In this document: one piece after another, positions 26,667 to 35,717 of the stretch
How the letters are laid out: each line of letters opens with the position of its first letter
Position numbering within the stretch: the stretch's first letter is position 1
Assembly: GCF_003205205.1 (NCBI RefSeq)
Contig: NZ_QJRL01000024.1
Coordinates: 1 to 64,000, forward strand
Length of the DNA stretch: 64,000 nt
From: Pseudomonas sp. LB-090624
GTDB taxonomy: Bacteria; Pseudomonadota; Gammaproteobacteria; Pseudomonadales; Pseudomonadaceae
Direction: 5' to 3'
Notes under the pieces: generated by a model
Seen by the model: the letters and a program-made list of their open reading frames with translations, nothing else
What the model was told of the DNA's origin: nothing
The model's database searches: none
Program-made: the position numbers and the translations under genes

Positions 26667-27350
26667 ATGACTACTGACCACCAGAAGATGAAACTTGAGG
26701 TGCTGCCGGACAAGAACCTGTTTGTCTTCCCCGAGGGGATGAGCCAAGAAAACCTCGATGCTGCAAAGGCTTGCCATGCCCTGGCAACACAAAGTGCCAA
26801 TAAGCTGTACAACGCCATCAACGATCCTCGGGTCTGGTTCGCCCACTACATTTTCGTTATGTCCAAGATGGGCTGGTCGCCGACCAACGTCGACGTATTG
26901 AAGGTCACAGAGAGCAATCAGCGCCTCGAAATCAGCAACCTGCTGGGCAAGGGCCTGCAGACGGCCTATGGCGCTTTCACAGGCGATTTGGCAACTGCAC
27001 TGGAGGGCCTTGGGAAAACGGTTGTCAGCGCATTGGCCGCCAGTGCCAACAACGTTGAATTGCTTGGCCGTACCACTTCGGAAAATGACCGAACCGAGGT
27101 GAGCCTCAACCGATGCGAATACTCGAGCGAGGGCAATATGGCCATGGCTGTCAGTGCGATTCAGACCGACGCCAAACCCGACAAAACTGCTAACTATCTG
27201 CTGGCCAAATGGGACAGCAGTGGTACGACCAACTTTGCCTGTGGTGCGGTGTTGGAGTTCGATGCTCGTCAGTACGAAAAGCTGCGCAGCGCGGTTGAAG
27301 GCAAACTTGACGCCAGTGCCTTGGAAGTTCTGCTGGCCCTGGATATTTAA
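26667..27350 (+). CDS. Unknown protein, cassette gene 1
   Basis: 227 residues; I do not recognise the family. No signal peptide. The ATG at 26667 follows TTGGAGAC at a good distance. A short N-terminal domain leads to Trp57-Phe-Ala-His-Tyr61, then an Ala/Gly-rich amphipathic helix region (about 93-130), and a C-terminal part with Cys150 followed by EYSSEGNMAM and alternating strands. These landmarks recur at similar spacing in the next two genes (see 27402 and 28084), so the three look like diverged paralogues. Base composition is clearly lower in GC than cobJ, suggesting transfer. Confidence 0.85.
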   Translation: MTTDHQKMKLEVLPDKNLFVFPEGMSQENLDAAKACHALATQSANKLYNAINDPRVWFAHYIFVMSKMGWSPTNVDVLKVTESNQRLEISNLLGKGLQTAYGAFTGDLATALEGLGKTVVSALAASANNVELLGRTTSENDRTEVSLNRCEYSSEGNMAMAVSAIQTDAKPDKTANYLLAKWDSSGTTNFACGAVLEFDARQYEKLRSAVEGKLDASALEVLLALDI

Positions 27351-27360
27351 TTAGAAAGCT

Positions 27361-27387
27361 GGCCTGCCGATATGTTTTCGGCAGGCC
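27361..27387 (+). promoter_or_regulatory. Intercistronic hairpin before cassette gene 2
   Basis: The 10-base arms GGCCTGCCGA and TCGGCAGGCC are exact complements with a 7-base loop. The hairpin begins 10 bases after the gene 1 stop, and the likely ribosome site GGAGG of gene 2 (27389-27393) follows it immediately. There is no T-run, so mRNA stability or translation control is more likely than termination. Confidence 0.65.
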
Positions 27388-27401
27388 TGGAGGGCATGCA
27401 G

Positions 27402-28091
27402 ATGCAAGCCAACTACACACTGTGGTTAAACGGCAATAGCCTGGTATTCATTGATGATACCGTCAGTGTTTCACGGGCAGAGACATTACTGAATATCCAG
27501 CTGGCAGCCTACCTGACCGCTAACAAGGGACACGCTATTCAGGATGATGAATGGCATAGAAATTATCTGCGAGTGCAGAGCAATTTCGGCTGCACGATCG
27601 TCAACATGCAGTCCCGCCCTGTTGCCGAGAAAAACGCAACGGCCTGCGAGCCTTGGCAGATCTTGCGGGCCAACCTCCTGACAGGCGTGCCCAGCACCCT
27701 GCGTGAGCCATTAGCCCAATGCCTTGACGCATACCCGGCCCAGTCAGACGGCGCCATCGAGCAGTTGTTGGCAGGGGAGTGCATTCGGCCGCCAGATGAT
27801 AAAGGCATGAGCCATGTGCGTATTGAGTTGCGCTTGATATTGGCCGACTCGAGCATCATCAGTACCGAACTGGGCTTCAGTACTGCAGGGGCATTGACTG
27901 GAGATTGGCTGAGGCAGCCGCTAACACTTGCAAGCGACCAGTCTACCCAGCAGTTCGATGCCCACTATCAAACCGATGAAAAGGTGATTCATTCGATAAG
28001 TGCGGGTCTGCATGATTCTATCAAAGTCAAGCAACTGCAATACCGCAGCCAGATCAAACCTGTCGTTGCTTTGGGAGTAGAACATGAGTGA
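27402..28091 (+). CDS. Unknown protein, cassette gene 2
   Basis: 229 residues; family not recognised. Of three in-frame ATGs (27372, 27396, 27402), 27402 has GGAGG at the best spacing (8 bases); 27372 lies in the hairpin loop. Landmarks shared with genes 1 and 3 are Trp51-His-Arg-Asn-Tyr55 and a central Cys127, followed by a beta-rich segment (HVRIELRLILADSS). It is the most divergent of the three and has about 25 extra residues at the C-terminus. Sampled lines show about 47 % GC. It overlaps gene 3 by eight bases, which implies coupled translation. Confidence 0.82.
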   Translation: MQANYTLWLNGNSLVFIDDTVSVSRAETLLNIQLAAYLTANKGHAIQDDEWHRNYLRVQSNFGCTIVNMQSRPVAEKNATACEPWQILRANLLTGVPSTLREPLAQCLDAYPAQSDGAIEQLLAGECIRPPDDKGMSHVRIELRLILADSSIISTELGFSTAGALTGDWLRQPLTLASDQSTQQFDAHYQTDEKVIHSISAGLHDSIKVKQLQYRSQIKPVVALGVEHE

Positions 28092-28740
28092 ATTCAATCA
28101 AAAAGTTGCCAGTGGCAAACTCGTCCACAGCAGCCTGATATCGTTTTTGCCAGGCGTGAGTCGGGAAGCCCGTCAGGACATCCTGTTGGCCAACGCATTT
28201 GCCCAGCAGGTAGCATGGGGGGATTTCAACGAAGGCCTCGAGGCGGACTGGTTCAGGAACTACTGGCGGAACTTCGCGTTTCTGGGGTTCGACGGCAAAC
28301 TCGCGCCTACGTCGGTTCGGCCGGGGCCTAACAAGGCCAGTATTGCGGAGCAGGCCCTTGCGAAGGTTCGTGAGAAAGGCTCAGCCAATCACTACCAGAC
28401 TGCGGAATCCTCTGTACAGGCGTTACGCAAGGACACCCGGGCATTGAGCGCCTTTGAAAGCACGGCTGCTTCCAAAGGTATCGCGCGTTTTCAGTTGATT
28501 CCATGCGCTCAGCAGTCCAGCGGCTTTATCGACATGGTGATGGTTCATATGCAAATGTCGATGAAGAAAACCGTGAAAGATTTTCTGTTCCTCCAGTCGT
28601 CCAAGGAAGTGAAGCTCGAGGAAATCCGTGTCGAAGTGGTCCACTTCAACTTGCAGGGCTTCCGTGAGGACTACCGCAAGCGGGCACAGGCCAGCGTCGA
28701 CAAGCAAAACGGCAAGGCCATACACGACCTGCAACTGTAA
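28084..28740 (+). CDS. Unknown protein, cassette gene 3
   Basis: 218 residues; family not recognised, no signal peptide or membrane segment. Trp56-Phe-Arg-Asn-Tyr60 and Cys141 match the landmarks of genes 1 and 2. Its C-terminal half aligns best with gene 1: Cys, then SSG, then alternating Met (MVMVHMQM), a Lys patch, another SS, and about 77 residues after the cysteine in both. The ATG at 28084 lies within the end of gene 2. It converges on the broken marC gene with a 17-base gap. Confidence 0.85.
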   Translation: MSEFNQKVASGKLVHSSLISFLPGVSREARQDILLANAFAQQVAWGDFNEGLEADWFRNYWRNFAFLGFDGKLAPTSVRPGPNKASIAEQALAKVREKGSANHYQTAESSVQALRKDTRALSAFESTAASKGIARFQLIPCAQQSSGFIDMVMVHMQMSMKKTVKDFLFLQSSKEVKLEEIRVEVVHFNLQGFREDYRKRAQASVDKQNGKAIHDLQL

Positions 28741-28757
28741 AGCACCCGGCCCGTGAG

Positions 28758-29355
28758 TCAGGGCAACAGGTAGCCGCGGATCCCGGTGAAGATGATCTGC
28801 GCGGCCAGGGCGCAGACGAACAGCCCCATTAGCCGGCTGACAATCTGCAAGCCCTGGTCACCGAGCAGCCGCTCGATACCGTGGGAGAGATACAACACCA
28901 GGCCCACGGTAAAGCTGGCCAGGGCGATGCTGACAATGGCCAGCAGTTTGTCGTCCCAGTGTGGTTGGCTTACCCCCATCACCAGCAAGGCACCGATGGT
29001 GCCAGGCCCGACGGTGAGCGGGATGGTCAGTGGCACGATGGGTGACGTCCTGTTGCACGTTGTCGGCCTGGACGGCGGGTCTGCCTTGGGCCATGCCCAG
29101 TGCGGAAATGAACAGCACGCTGCCTGCGCCGATACGAAACGCATCGGCGGTAATGCCGAAAATGCCGAATATCGCCCGCCCGAACAGGTACAGCAGCACG
29201 CTGGCGATGAGCGCTGCGAAGGCCACTTTCCAGGCCAGTTGCTTGCGCTCCTTGCTGGAGTGGCCACGAGTCAGGCTGATGAAGCACGACAGCACGAAGA
29301 ACGGGCTGTAGAGCACGAGCATTTTCAGGTAGACGCTGAACAACTCATGGAGCAT
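28758..29355 (-). pseudogene. MarC-family membrane protein, frameshifted
   Basis: The two halves of a MarC (UPF0056) protein lie in different frames. The first, from the ATG at 29355, begins MLHELFSVYLKMLVLYSPFF and runs through ALGMAQGRPAVQADNVQQDV. The second resumes at IVPLTIPLTVGPGTIGALLV and ends at the stop at 28758. Joined, they make a normal-length protein (about 197 residues). The frame changes near 29034-29046, where one base is in excess (or two are missing). This is either a true inactivation or a sequencing error. MarC function is not known. Confidence 0.8.
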
Positions 29356-29427
29356 GGGGGGTAGTCCAGGCAGTGATGGCTGGGCAGAGTTTATCAGCAG
29401 ATGCTGTTGCCATCCTGTGCCGGCAGA

Positions 29428-32199
29428 TCAGGAAGTATGCACCGGGTCAGCCGTGGCTTCGCGGTGATTGGCCCAGTACTGAATCAGCTCCCGCAATTGC
29501 GACAATTCCACCGGTTTGGCCATGTGCCCATCCATGCCGGCCAGGCGCGCGCGCTCCTTGTGTTCGGCAAGAATGTGCGCAGTCAGTGCCACCACGGGGG
29601 TACGCTGGCGCTGGTTGGCCGCCTCCCAGGCACGTAATTGCTGGGTGGCCGAGAAACCATCCAGAACAGGCATTTCACAGTCCATCAACACCAGGTCGTA
29701 ACGGCGTGCCTGCATCGCCTGCAAGGCTTCTTCGCCATTGCTGGCGGTGTCGGGCTCAAGGTTGAGCTTGCCGAGCATGCCGCGAATCACCTTGGTCGAG
29801 ATGCTGTTGTCTTCGGCGACCAGCACGCGGAAGTCACCGGGCAGGTCCAGTGCCTGGGGGATGCCGGGCGGGCTCGCAGGCACCGCCTGCTCACGGCCGC
29901 GCTGGGCCAGTTCTTCGGCCAAGGTGGTTTTCAGCGTATAGCCGGCTACCGGCTTGGCGAGTATCCGCTTGACCCCTGCGTTACGCGCGATGACCTTGCT
30001 GGGCGCGTTGCTTATACCGGTGAGCATCACTACCAGGATGTCATGGTTCAGGCTGGGGTCTTCCTTGATCTTGGCGGCCAGTTGCATGCCTGTCATGCCG
30101 GGCATGTTCTGGTCCAGCAGCACGGCATCGAAGTAGTCGCGCAGGTGCGCCTTGGTGCGCAGCAGGGCCAAGGCTTCCTTGCCTGACGGCACTGCGCTGA
30201 CATTCATGCCCCAGGCGCTGCACTGCTGGACCAGCACCTTGCGGCAGGTCTCGTTGTCGTCCACCACCAGCACGCGGGCATCGCGCAGCGGGCCGTCCAG
30301 GTCGGCCGGGGGCTGTTCGAGGCGCGACGGGTCCAGCGGCAAGGTCAGCCACAGGGTATTGCCCATCCCGGTGCTGCTCTTGATGCCGAACTCACCCTGC
30401 ATCAGGCCGATCAGCTGCTTGGCGATGACCAGCCCAAGGTGGCCGCCCAGCTTGTTGCTGGAGAGGAAGTGGTGGCTGTGCAGCTCGGCCTGCAGCAGCG
30501 CTTCGCGGTCGGCGGCAGGCAATGGCTCGCCGCTGTCCTGCACGGCAATGCGCAGGCGCGGCACCTCGCCGCGTTGGTCCAGCGCCACCACCAGCAGGAT
30601 CTCCCCCTGATCGGTGTTTTTAAGCGCGTTTTCCAGCAGGCTCGACAAGGCCTGGCGCAGACGCGTCGGGTCGCCGCTGATCACCCGCGGTACTTGCGGC
30701 TGGGTGAAGCTGATCAGTTCGATGTTTTGCTGCTCGGCCTTGGCGCGGAAGATGTTCAGGCAGTCCTCGATCAGCGCATTGAGGTCGAACTGCACGTCAT
30801 CCAGCTCGATCTGCCGGGACTCCAGCTTGGAAATGTCGAGAATTTCGTTGATCAGCGTGAGTAGCTCGTTGCCGGCGCTGTGAATGGTCTGCACGTAGTC
30901 GCGTTGCTTCACCGACAGCGGCGTGCCCAGCAACAGCTCGGTCATGCCCAGCACCCCGTTCATCGGGGTACGGATTTCGTGGCTGATCTTGGCCAGGAAC
31001 TCGGCCTTGGCGTTGATTTCGGCATCGCTGGCGGCCAGCGCACGGCTGGCGCTGAAACGCTCTTCGCTCATGCGCCGCAGGCGCTCGCTGACGGCCAGGT
31101 TGAGCAGCAGGCCACTGACCACGGTCAGGCCCAGCAGGATACACAGCAGCCACGGCGTCGCAGTGCGGGTCAGGCCCAGCAGTGCCGGGAGCAGCACAAG
31201 CCCGCCCAGGTTGAACACCACCATGGCCAGGCTGAACAGGCGCGCGGGTGCATAGCCTTTGTACCAGTGATAGCTGCTGACCAGCAGCATGCTCACGCTG
31301 CCCAGCGCCATCAGGGCGTAGGTCATGAGGTTGAGGGGCAGGGTATCGACGAACAGCAGCACCAGGCCGCTGACCCCGACAATCAGCATTTCCCCTTGCA
31401 GCAGGCGGTTCAGCCGTGGCGAGTTGCACGGCGAGAAGAAATGCTGGGTGAAATACAGCCCCGCCAGACCGGCCAGCACCAGTGTCAGGTAGGCAGCGGG
31501 CGTTTGCGCACTGTGCCATACATGCCACCAGGGGCCACTGAGGTTCAGCAGGATCAGGCCGCTGAGCAGCATCAGGCCGTGGTACAGCGCCAGGATCAAG
31601 GTGGTACTGGAGCGGCTGTAAAGGAAGCGGATCAGGTTGTGCATGATCAGCATCACCAAACCACCGAACAGCATGCCGAACAGCAGCGGCTGGCCTTGAT
31701 CGGAGGCGGCCTCGGCCGCTGGCTCCAGGCTGATGGCCGGGCGCAGTTGGTGCTCTGAGACCAGGCGCAGATAGATGTCCAGCGGTTGCTTGCTGTTGGG
31801 AAGTGACAGTACATGATCGCTGCCACGCAGGGTCGGGCTGGCATTGCCGGCCTGGCGGCCGTGGTGCAGCTGACGCAGAAGATGGTCGCCTTCGAGGGCG
31901 TAGAGGTCCAGGCCAGAAAGGTCGGGGGCAAACACCCGCAGCAATTGCTCCTGGTCGCCAGGGGGCAGGCGGTAGTGCAGCCACAAGGCCTGTTCCGCAG
32001 GCGCTGCATCCAGCTCGGCTAACACCAGTGGGCTGAACTGGTTGCGGTAGCGCTCGGAGCGTACGTCGCTCAGTTGCAGGTTGGCCTGTTCGTCGAGCAG
32101 AACGGTCCAGCCTCCGTCCTGTTCGGCCATAGCCGGGAACATGCAGAGCAGGGTCAGCAAGCTGACGATAAGAGCTGAGGCAATCCGAAGCCGACGCAC
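29428..32199 (-). CDS. Hybrid sensor histidine kinase with 7TM-DISM sensor and two receivers
   Basis: 923 residues. A signal peptide (1-25) precedes a periplasmic 7TMR-DISMED2 jelly-roll domain (about 30-165), then seven membrane helices (about 172-370). The HisKA domain has its phosphoacceptor His407 (ISHEIRTPMNG), followed by a HATPase domain with N box LLENALKNTDQ and G2 box GGHLGLVIAKQL. The G1 box reads DSGEPL instead of D-x-G-x-G. Two receivers follow, with phosphoacceptors Asp696 (LLDQNMPGM) and Asp840 (LMDCEMPVL). No Hpt domain is present, so an external Hpt is expected. The layout resembles RetS/LadS-type regulators. Its signal is unknown. It is downstream of purD. Confidence 0.9.
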   Translation of the reverse strand: MRRLRIASALIVSLLTLLCMFPAMAEQDGGWTVLLDEQANLQLSDVRSERYRNQFSPLVLAELDAAPAEQALWLHYRLPPGDQEQLLRVFAPDLSGLDLYALEGDHLLRQLHHGRQAGNASPTLRGSDHVLSLPNSKQPLDIYLRLVSEHQLRPAISLEPAAEAASDQGQPLLFGMLFGGLVMLIMHNLIRFLYSRSSTTLILALYHGLMLLSGLILLNLSGPWWHVWHSAQTPAAYLTLVLAGLAGLYFTQHFFSPCNSPRLNRLLQGEMLIVGVSGLVLLFVDTLPLNLMTYALMALGSVSMLLVSSYHWYKGYAPARLFSLAMVVFNLGGLVLLPALLGLTRTATPWLLCILLGLTVVSGLLLNLAVSERLRRMSEERFSASRALAASDAEINAKAEFLAKISHEIRTPMNGVLGMTELLLGTPLSVKQRDYVQTIHSAGNELLTLINEILDISKLESRQIELDDVQFDLNALIEDCLNIFRAKAEQQNIELISFTQPQVPRVISGDPTRLRQALSSLLENALKNTDQGEILLVVALDQRGEVPRLRIAVQDSGEPLPAADREALLQAELHSHHFLSSNKLGGHLGLVIAKQLIGLMQGEFGIKSSTGMGNTLWLTLPLDPSRLEQPPADLDGPLRDARVLVVDDNETCRKVLVQQCSAWGMNVSAVPSGKEALALLRTKAHLRDYFDAVLLDQNMPGMTGMQLAAKIKEDPSLNHDILVVMLTGISNAPSKVIARNAGVKRILAKPVAGYTLKTTLAEELAQRGREQAVPASPPGIPQALDLPGDFRVLVAEDNSISTKVIRGMLGKLNLEPDTASNGEEALQAMQARRYDLVLMDCEMPVLDGFSATQQLRAWEAANQRQRTPVVALTAHILAEHKERARLAGMDGHMAKPVELSQLRELIQYWANHREATADPVHTS

Positions 32200-32334
32200 T
32201 ACGAAATCCCTTCTTAGCCGATGTGCCGGGTACTAACTATGCGCGGCGCGCCAAGTCGAAGGCAAGGCCCAAACCGGGCCCTGTCGACCAGCCGGATGCC
32301 GTGTGCGCAAGGCGCCACGGCGCTCCGGCAGTAC

Positions 32335-33630
32335 TTACTGCTGGTGCTCACCGCGCTCGCGGGCGATGGCCCGGTAGCCGATGTCGGAACGGTAGAAGCT
32401 ACCGCTCCAGCTTACTTCCTTGGCCAGGCGGTATGCTTGCTGCTGCGCGTCGGCAACGGTGCTGCCCATGGCAGTGGCACACAGTACGCGGCCGCCGTTG
32501 GTAGCCACCTGGCCATCCTTGAGCGTAGTACCGGCGTGGAATACCTTGCCTTCGATCTGCGCAGCAGCGTCCAGGCCGCTGATCAGGTCGCCCTTGGCGT
32601 AGTCGCCGGGGTAGCCGCCCGCTGCCAGCACCACACCCAGGCTCGGGCGTGGGTCCCACTGGGCTTCGACCTTGTCCAGCGCCTTGGCGAAAGCGGCCTC
32701 GACCAGCAGTACCAGGCTCGACTCCAGGCGCAGCATGACTGGCTGGGTTTCCGGGTCGCCGAAGCGGCAGTTGAACTCGATGACCTTGGGGTTGCCCGCC
32801 TTGTCGATCATCAGGCCAGCATAGAGGAAGCCCGTGTAGACGTTGCCTTCTTCGGCCATCCCGCGCACGGTCGGCCAGATCACCTGGTCCATCACGCGCT
32901 GGTGCACCTCGGCGGTAACCACCGGGGCAGGGGAGTAGGCACCCATGCCGCCGGTGTTCGGGCCGGTGTCCTGGTCGCCGACACGCTTGTGGTCCTGGCT
33001 GGTGGCCATGGGCAGCACGTTGTGGCCGTCGACCATGACGATGAAGCTGGCTTCCTCGCCGTCGAGGAACTCTTCGATCACAACACGCGAACCGGCTTCA
33101 CCGAAGGCGTTACCGGCCAGCATGTCACGCACGGCGGCTTCGGCTTCTTCCTGGGTCATGGCGACGATTACGCCCTTGCCCGCAGCCAGGCCGTCGGCCT
33201 TGATCACGATCGGCGCGCCCTTTTCCTGCAGGTAGGCCAGGGCTGGCTCGATCTCAGTGAAGTTCTGGTAGTCGGCAGTCGGGATCTTGTGACGTGCCAG
33301 GAAGTCCTTGGTGAAGGCCTTGGAGCCTTCCAGCTGGGCCGCACCCTTGGTTGGGCCGAAGCAGTCCAGGCCGCGGCTGCGGAACAGGTCGACCACACCG
33401 ATGACCAGCGGGGCTTCCGGGCCAACGATGGTCAGGTCGACGTTTTTCTCGGCGAAGTCGGCCAGTTGCTCCAGGGCGCAAACGTCGATGGCGACGTTCT
33501 CGCACTTGGCTTCAGTGGCGGTGCCAGCGTTGCCGGGGGCAACGAAGACTTTCTCGACGCGTGGGTCCTGGGCGACTTTCCAGGCCAGGGCGTGCTCGCG
33601 GCCACCGCTGCCGATGATCAAAACTTTCAT
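32335..33630 (-). CDS. purD: PurD, phosphoribosylamine-glycine ligase
   Basis: A 431-residue ATP-grasp ligase that joins glycine to phosphoribosylamine in step 2 of purine synthesis. The N-terminus MKVLIIGSGGREHALAWKVA and the motif GMGAYSPAP are diagnostic, as is VIEFNCRFGDPETQPVMLRL. Length matches E. coli PurD (429). It lies 77 bases downstream of purH in the same direction, the conserved purH-purD order. Confidence 0.97.
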   Translation of the reverse strand: MKVLIIGSGGREHALAWKVAQDPRVEKVFVAPGNAGTATEAKCENVAIDVCALEQLADFAEKNVDLTIVGPEAPLVIGVVDLFRSRGLDCFGPTKGAAQLEGSKAFTKDFLARHKIPTADYQNFTEIEPALAYLQEKGAPIVIKADGLAAGKGVIVAMTQEEAEAAVRDMLAGNAFGEAGSRVVIEEFLDGEEASFIVMVDGHNVLPMATSQDHKRVGDQDTGPNTGGMGAYSPAPVVTAEVHQRVMDQVIWPTVRGMAEEGNVYTGFLYAGLMIDKAGNPKVIEFNCRFGDPETQPVMLRLESSLVLLVEAAFAKALDKVEAQWDPRPSLGVVLAAGGYPGDYAKGDLISGLDAAAQIEGKVFHAGTTLKDGQVATNGGRVLCATAMGSTVADAQQQAYRLAKEVSWSGSFYRSDIGYRAIARERGEHQQ

Positions 33631-33707
33631 GTCAAAACCTCGATTCAGGTGATCCCGAAGCTGGCGCCGCTCCCACAGGATCTCGACTCGCCTCGGGATC
33701 CGCGTAA

Positions 33708-35315
33708 TTAGTGGCGGAAGTGACGCATACCGGTGAACACCATGGCGATGCCAGCTTCATCAGCGGCAGCAATCACCTCTGCATCGCGCATCGAGCCACC
33801 CGGCTGGATCACGGCGCTGATACCCACTTTAGCCGCATTGTCGATACCATCACGGAACGGGAAGAACGCGTCCGAAGCCATGACCGCGCCTTGTACCTGC
33901 AGGCCAGCGTGCTCAGCCTTGATTGCAGCGATGCGGGCGGAGTTGACGCGGCTCATCTGGCCGGCGCCGACGCCGATGGTCTGGCGCTGCTTGGCGTAGA
34001 CAATGGCGTTGGACTTGACGAACTTGGCCACCTTCCAGGCGAACACCAAGTCGTGGATTTCTTGCTCGGTCGGGGCGCGCTTGGTAACGATTTTCAGGTC
34101 ATCGGCGGTGATCATGCCGATATCACGGCTCTGCACCAGCAGGCCACCATTGACGCGCTTGAAGTCCCACCCGGCAGCGCGCTCGGCTGGCCACTCGCCG
34201 CATTCCAGCAGGCGTACGTTCTGCTTGGCAGCCACCACGTCGCGGGCAGCCTGGGAGATTTTCGGGGCGATGATCACTTCGACGAACTGGCGCTCGACGA
34301 TGGCTTTGGCGGTTTCACCGTCCAGCTCGCGGTTGAAGGCGATGATGCCGCCGAATGCCGACTCGGTGTCGGTAGCGTAGGCCAGGTCGTAGGCCTTGCG
34401 GATGCCGCCTTCGTCTTCAGGCACAACGGCCACGCCGCACGGGTTGGCGTGCTTGACGATGACGCAGGCCGGCTTGACGAAGCTCTTCACGCACTCCAGT
34501 GCGGCGTCGGTGTCGGCCACATTGTTGAACGACAGTTCCTTGCCCTGCAGCTGCACGGCGGTGGAGATGCTCGCTTCGCCTTTCTTGGCTTCGACATAGA
34601 ACGCCGCGCTTTGGTGCGGGTTCTCGCCGTAGCGCATTTCCTGGGCCTTGACGAACTGGCTGTTGAAGGTGCGCGGGAATTCGCTGCGCGCCTCGGTGCT
34701 GAGGTTATCCTTGGCCTGGTCGATGGTGCCCATGTAGTTGGCGATCATGCCGTCGTAGGCAGCAGTGTGCTCGAAGGCCTTGAGCATCAGGTCGAAGCGC
34801 TGGGCATAGGTCAGGCCGCCGGCCTTGAGGCCTTCGACGATGCCGGCGTAGTCGCTGGCGTTGACCACGATGGCCACGTCCTTGTGGTTCTTGGCGGCCG
34901 AGCGGACCATGGTCGGGCCGCCGATGTCGATGTTCTCGATGGCGGTCGGCAGGTCACAGCCAGGCTTGGAAATGGTGGCTTCGAACGGGTACAGGTTGAC
35001 CGCCACCAGGTCGATCGGCTTGATGCCGTGCTCGTTCATGATGGCGTCGTCGGTACCACGACGGCCGAGGATGCCACCGTGGATCTTCGGGTGCAGGGTC
35101 TTGACCCGGCCATCCATCATTTCGGCGAAGCCGGTGTAGTCGGCCACTTCCACCGCGTTCACGCCGTTGTCCTTGAGCAGCTTATAGGTGCCGCCGGTGG
35201 ACAGGATCTCGACACCGAGCTGCTGCAGCTCACGGGCGAATTCGAGGATACCGGTCTTGTCGGAGACGCTGATCAGGGCGCGGCGGACTGGCAGGCGGGT
35301 AGTCTGGTCGGTCAT
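33708..35315 (-). CDS. purH: PurH, AICAR transformylase/IMP cyclohydrolase
   Basis: A 535-residue bifunctional enzyme for the last two steps of IMP synthesis. The N-terminal MGS-like cyclohydrolase (about 1-190) has [20 protein letters not shown] and [16 protein letters not shown]; the C-terminal transformylase has [13 protein letters not shown] with its catalytic Lys-His and ends with [14 protein letters not shown]. The ATG at 35315 gives [10 protein letters not shown]. An in-frame TTG four codons upstream is a less likely start. Confidence 0.97.
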   Translation of the reverse strand: MTDQTTRLPVRRALISVSDKTGILEFARELQQLGVEILSTGGTYKLLKDNGVNAVEVADYTGFAEMMDGRVKTLHPKIHGGILGRRGTDDAIMNEHGIKPIDLVAVNLYPFEATISKPGCDLPTAIENIDIGGPTMVRSAAKNHKDVAIVVNASDYAGIVEGLKAGGLTYAQRFDLMLKAFEHTAAYDGMIANYMGTIDQAKDNLSTEARSEFPRTFNSQFVKAQEMRYGENPHQSAAFYVEAKKGEASISTAVQLQGKELSFNNVADTDAALECVKSFVKPACVIVKHANPCGVAVVPEDEGGIRKAYDLAYATDTESAFGGIIAFNRELDGETAKAIVERQFVEVIIAPKISQAARDVVAAKQNVRLLECGEWPAERAAGWDFKRVNGGLLVQSRDIGMITADDLKIVTKRAPTEQEIHDLVFAWKVAKFVKSNAIVYAKQRQTIGVGAGQMSRVNSARIAAIKAEHAGLQVQGAVMASDAFFPFRDGIDNAAKVGISAVIQPGGSMRDAEVIAAADEAGIAMVFTGMRHFRH

Positions 35316-35345
35316 TTCGGATTCCAATAACGCGGTGGAGTCAGC

Positions 35346-35379
35346 AAAAAAGGCGCCTCTGTTCAGGGAGCCGCCTTTT
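35346..35379 (-). terminator. Terminator of the dusB-fis operon
   Basis: Read leftward, AAAAGGCGGCTCCCTG pairs imperfectly with CAGAGGCGCCTTTTTT, giving a GC-rich stem followed by six U residues. It starts 17 bases past the fis stop and ends before the purH ATG at 35315. Confidence 0.75.
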
Positions 35380-35396
35380 CTGGTTGGGATTCTGGC

Positions 35397-35717
35397 TTAC
35401 AACAAGTCGTACTGCTTGAGCTTCTTGCGCAGGGTGCCTCGGTTCAGCCCGAGCATCTCGCTGGCCTTGGTCTGGTTGCCCTTCACGTAGTTCATCACGC
35501 TTTCGAGCAGGGGCGCCTCGACTTCGGAGAGCACCAGGTTGTACACGTCCGTGACGGTCGCGCCTTCCAGATGGGCGAAGTAGTTGTGCAGCGCCTTCTC
35601 GACGCTGTCGCGAAGGGTCTGGCCCTCTTCGCTCGGCGTGTTCAGGTGCTGTTTCAGGTTGGCGTTGTCGCTCACGGGCGTTGTTCCACTCACAAAATTC
35701 TCGGTCATCATCGTCAT
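35397..35717 (-). CDS. fis: Fis, nucleoid-associated DNA-bending protein
   Basis: A 106-residue Fis. The C-terminal helix-turn-helix ([20 protein letters not shown]) is almost identical to that of enterobacterial Fis, and the central region ([11 protein letters not shown]) forms the dimer core. The first two Met codons are close together, so the exact start could be 35717 or 35708. It overlaps the dusB stop by four bases; dusB-fis is the standard operon. Confidence 0.95.
   Translation of the reverse strand: MTMMTENFVSGTTPVSDNANLKQHLNTPSEEGQTLRDSVEKALHNYFAHLEGATVTDVYNLVLSEVEAPLLESVMNYVKGNQTKASEMLGLNRGTLRKKLKQYDLL

Noticed and set aside
28758-29355. Reading the MarC region as two separate genes
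   Set aside because: Both parts match consecutive halves of one MarC protein, and the second has no start of its own, so a frameshift explains it better.
33711-35330. 539-codon open frame on the + strand opposite purH
   Set aside because: It mirrors purH exactly and has no family motifs or ribosome site, while purH is certain on the other strand.
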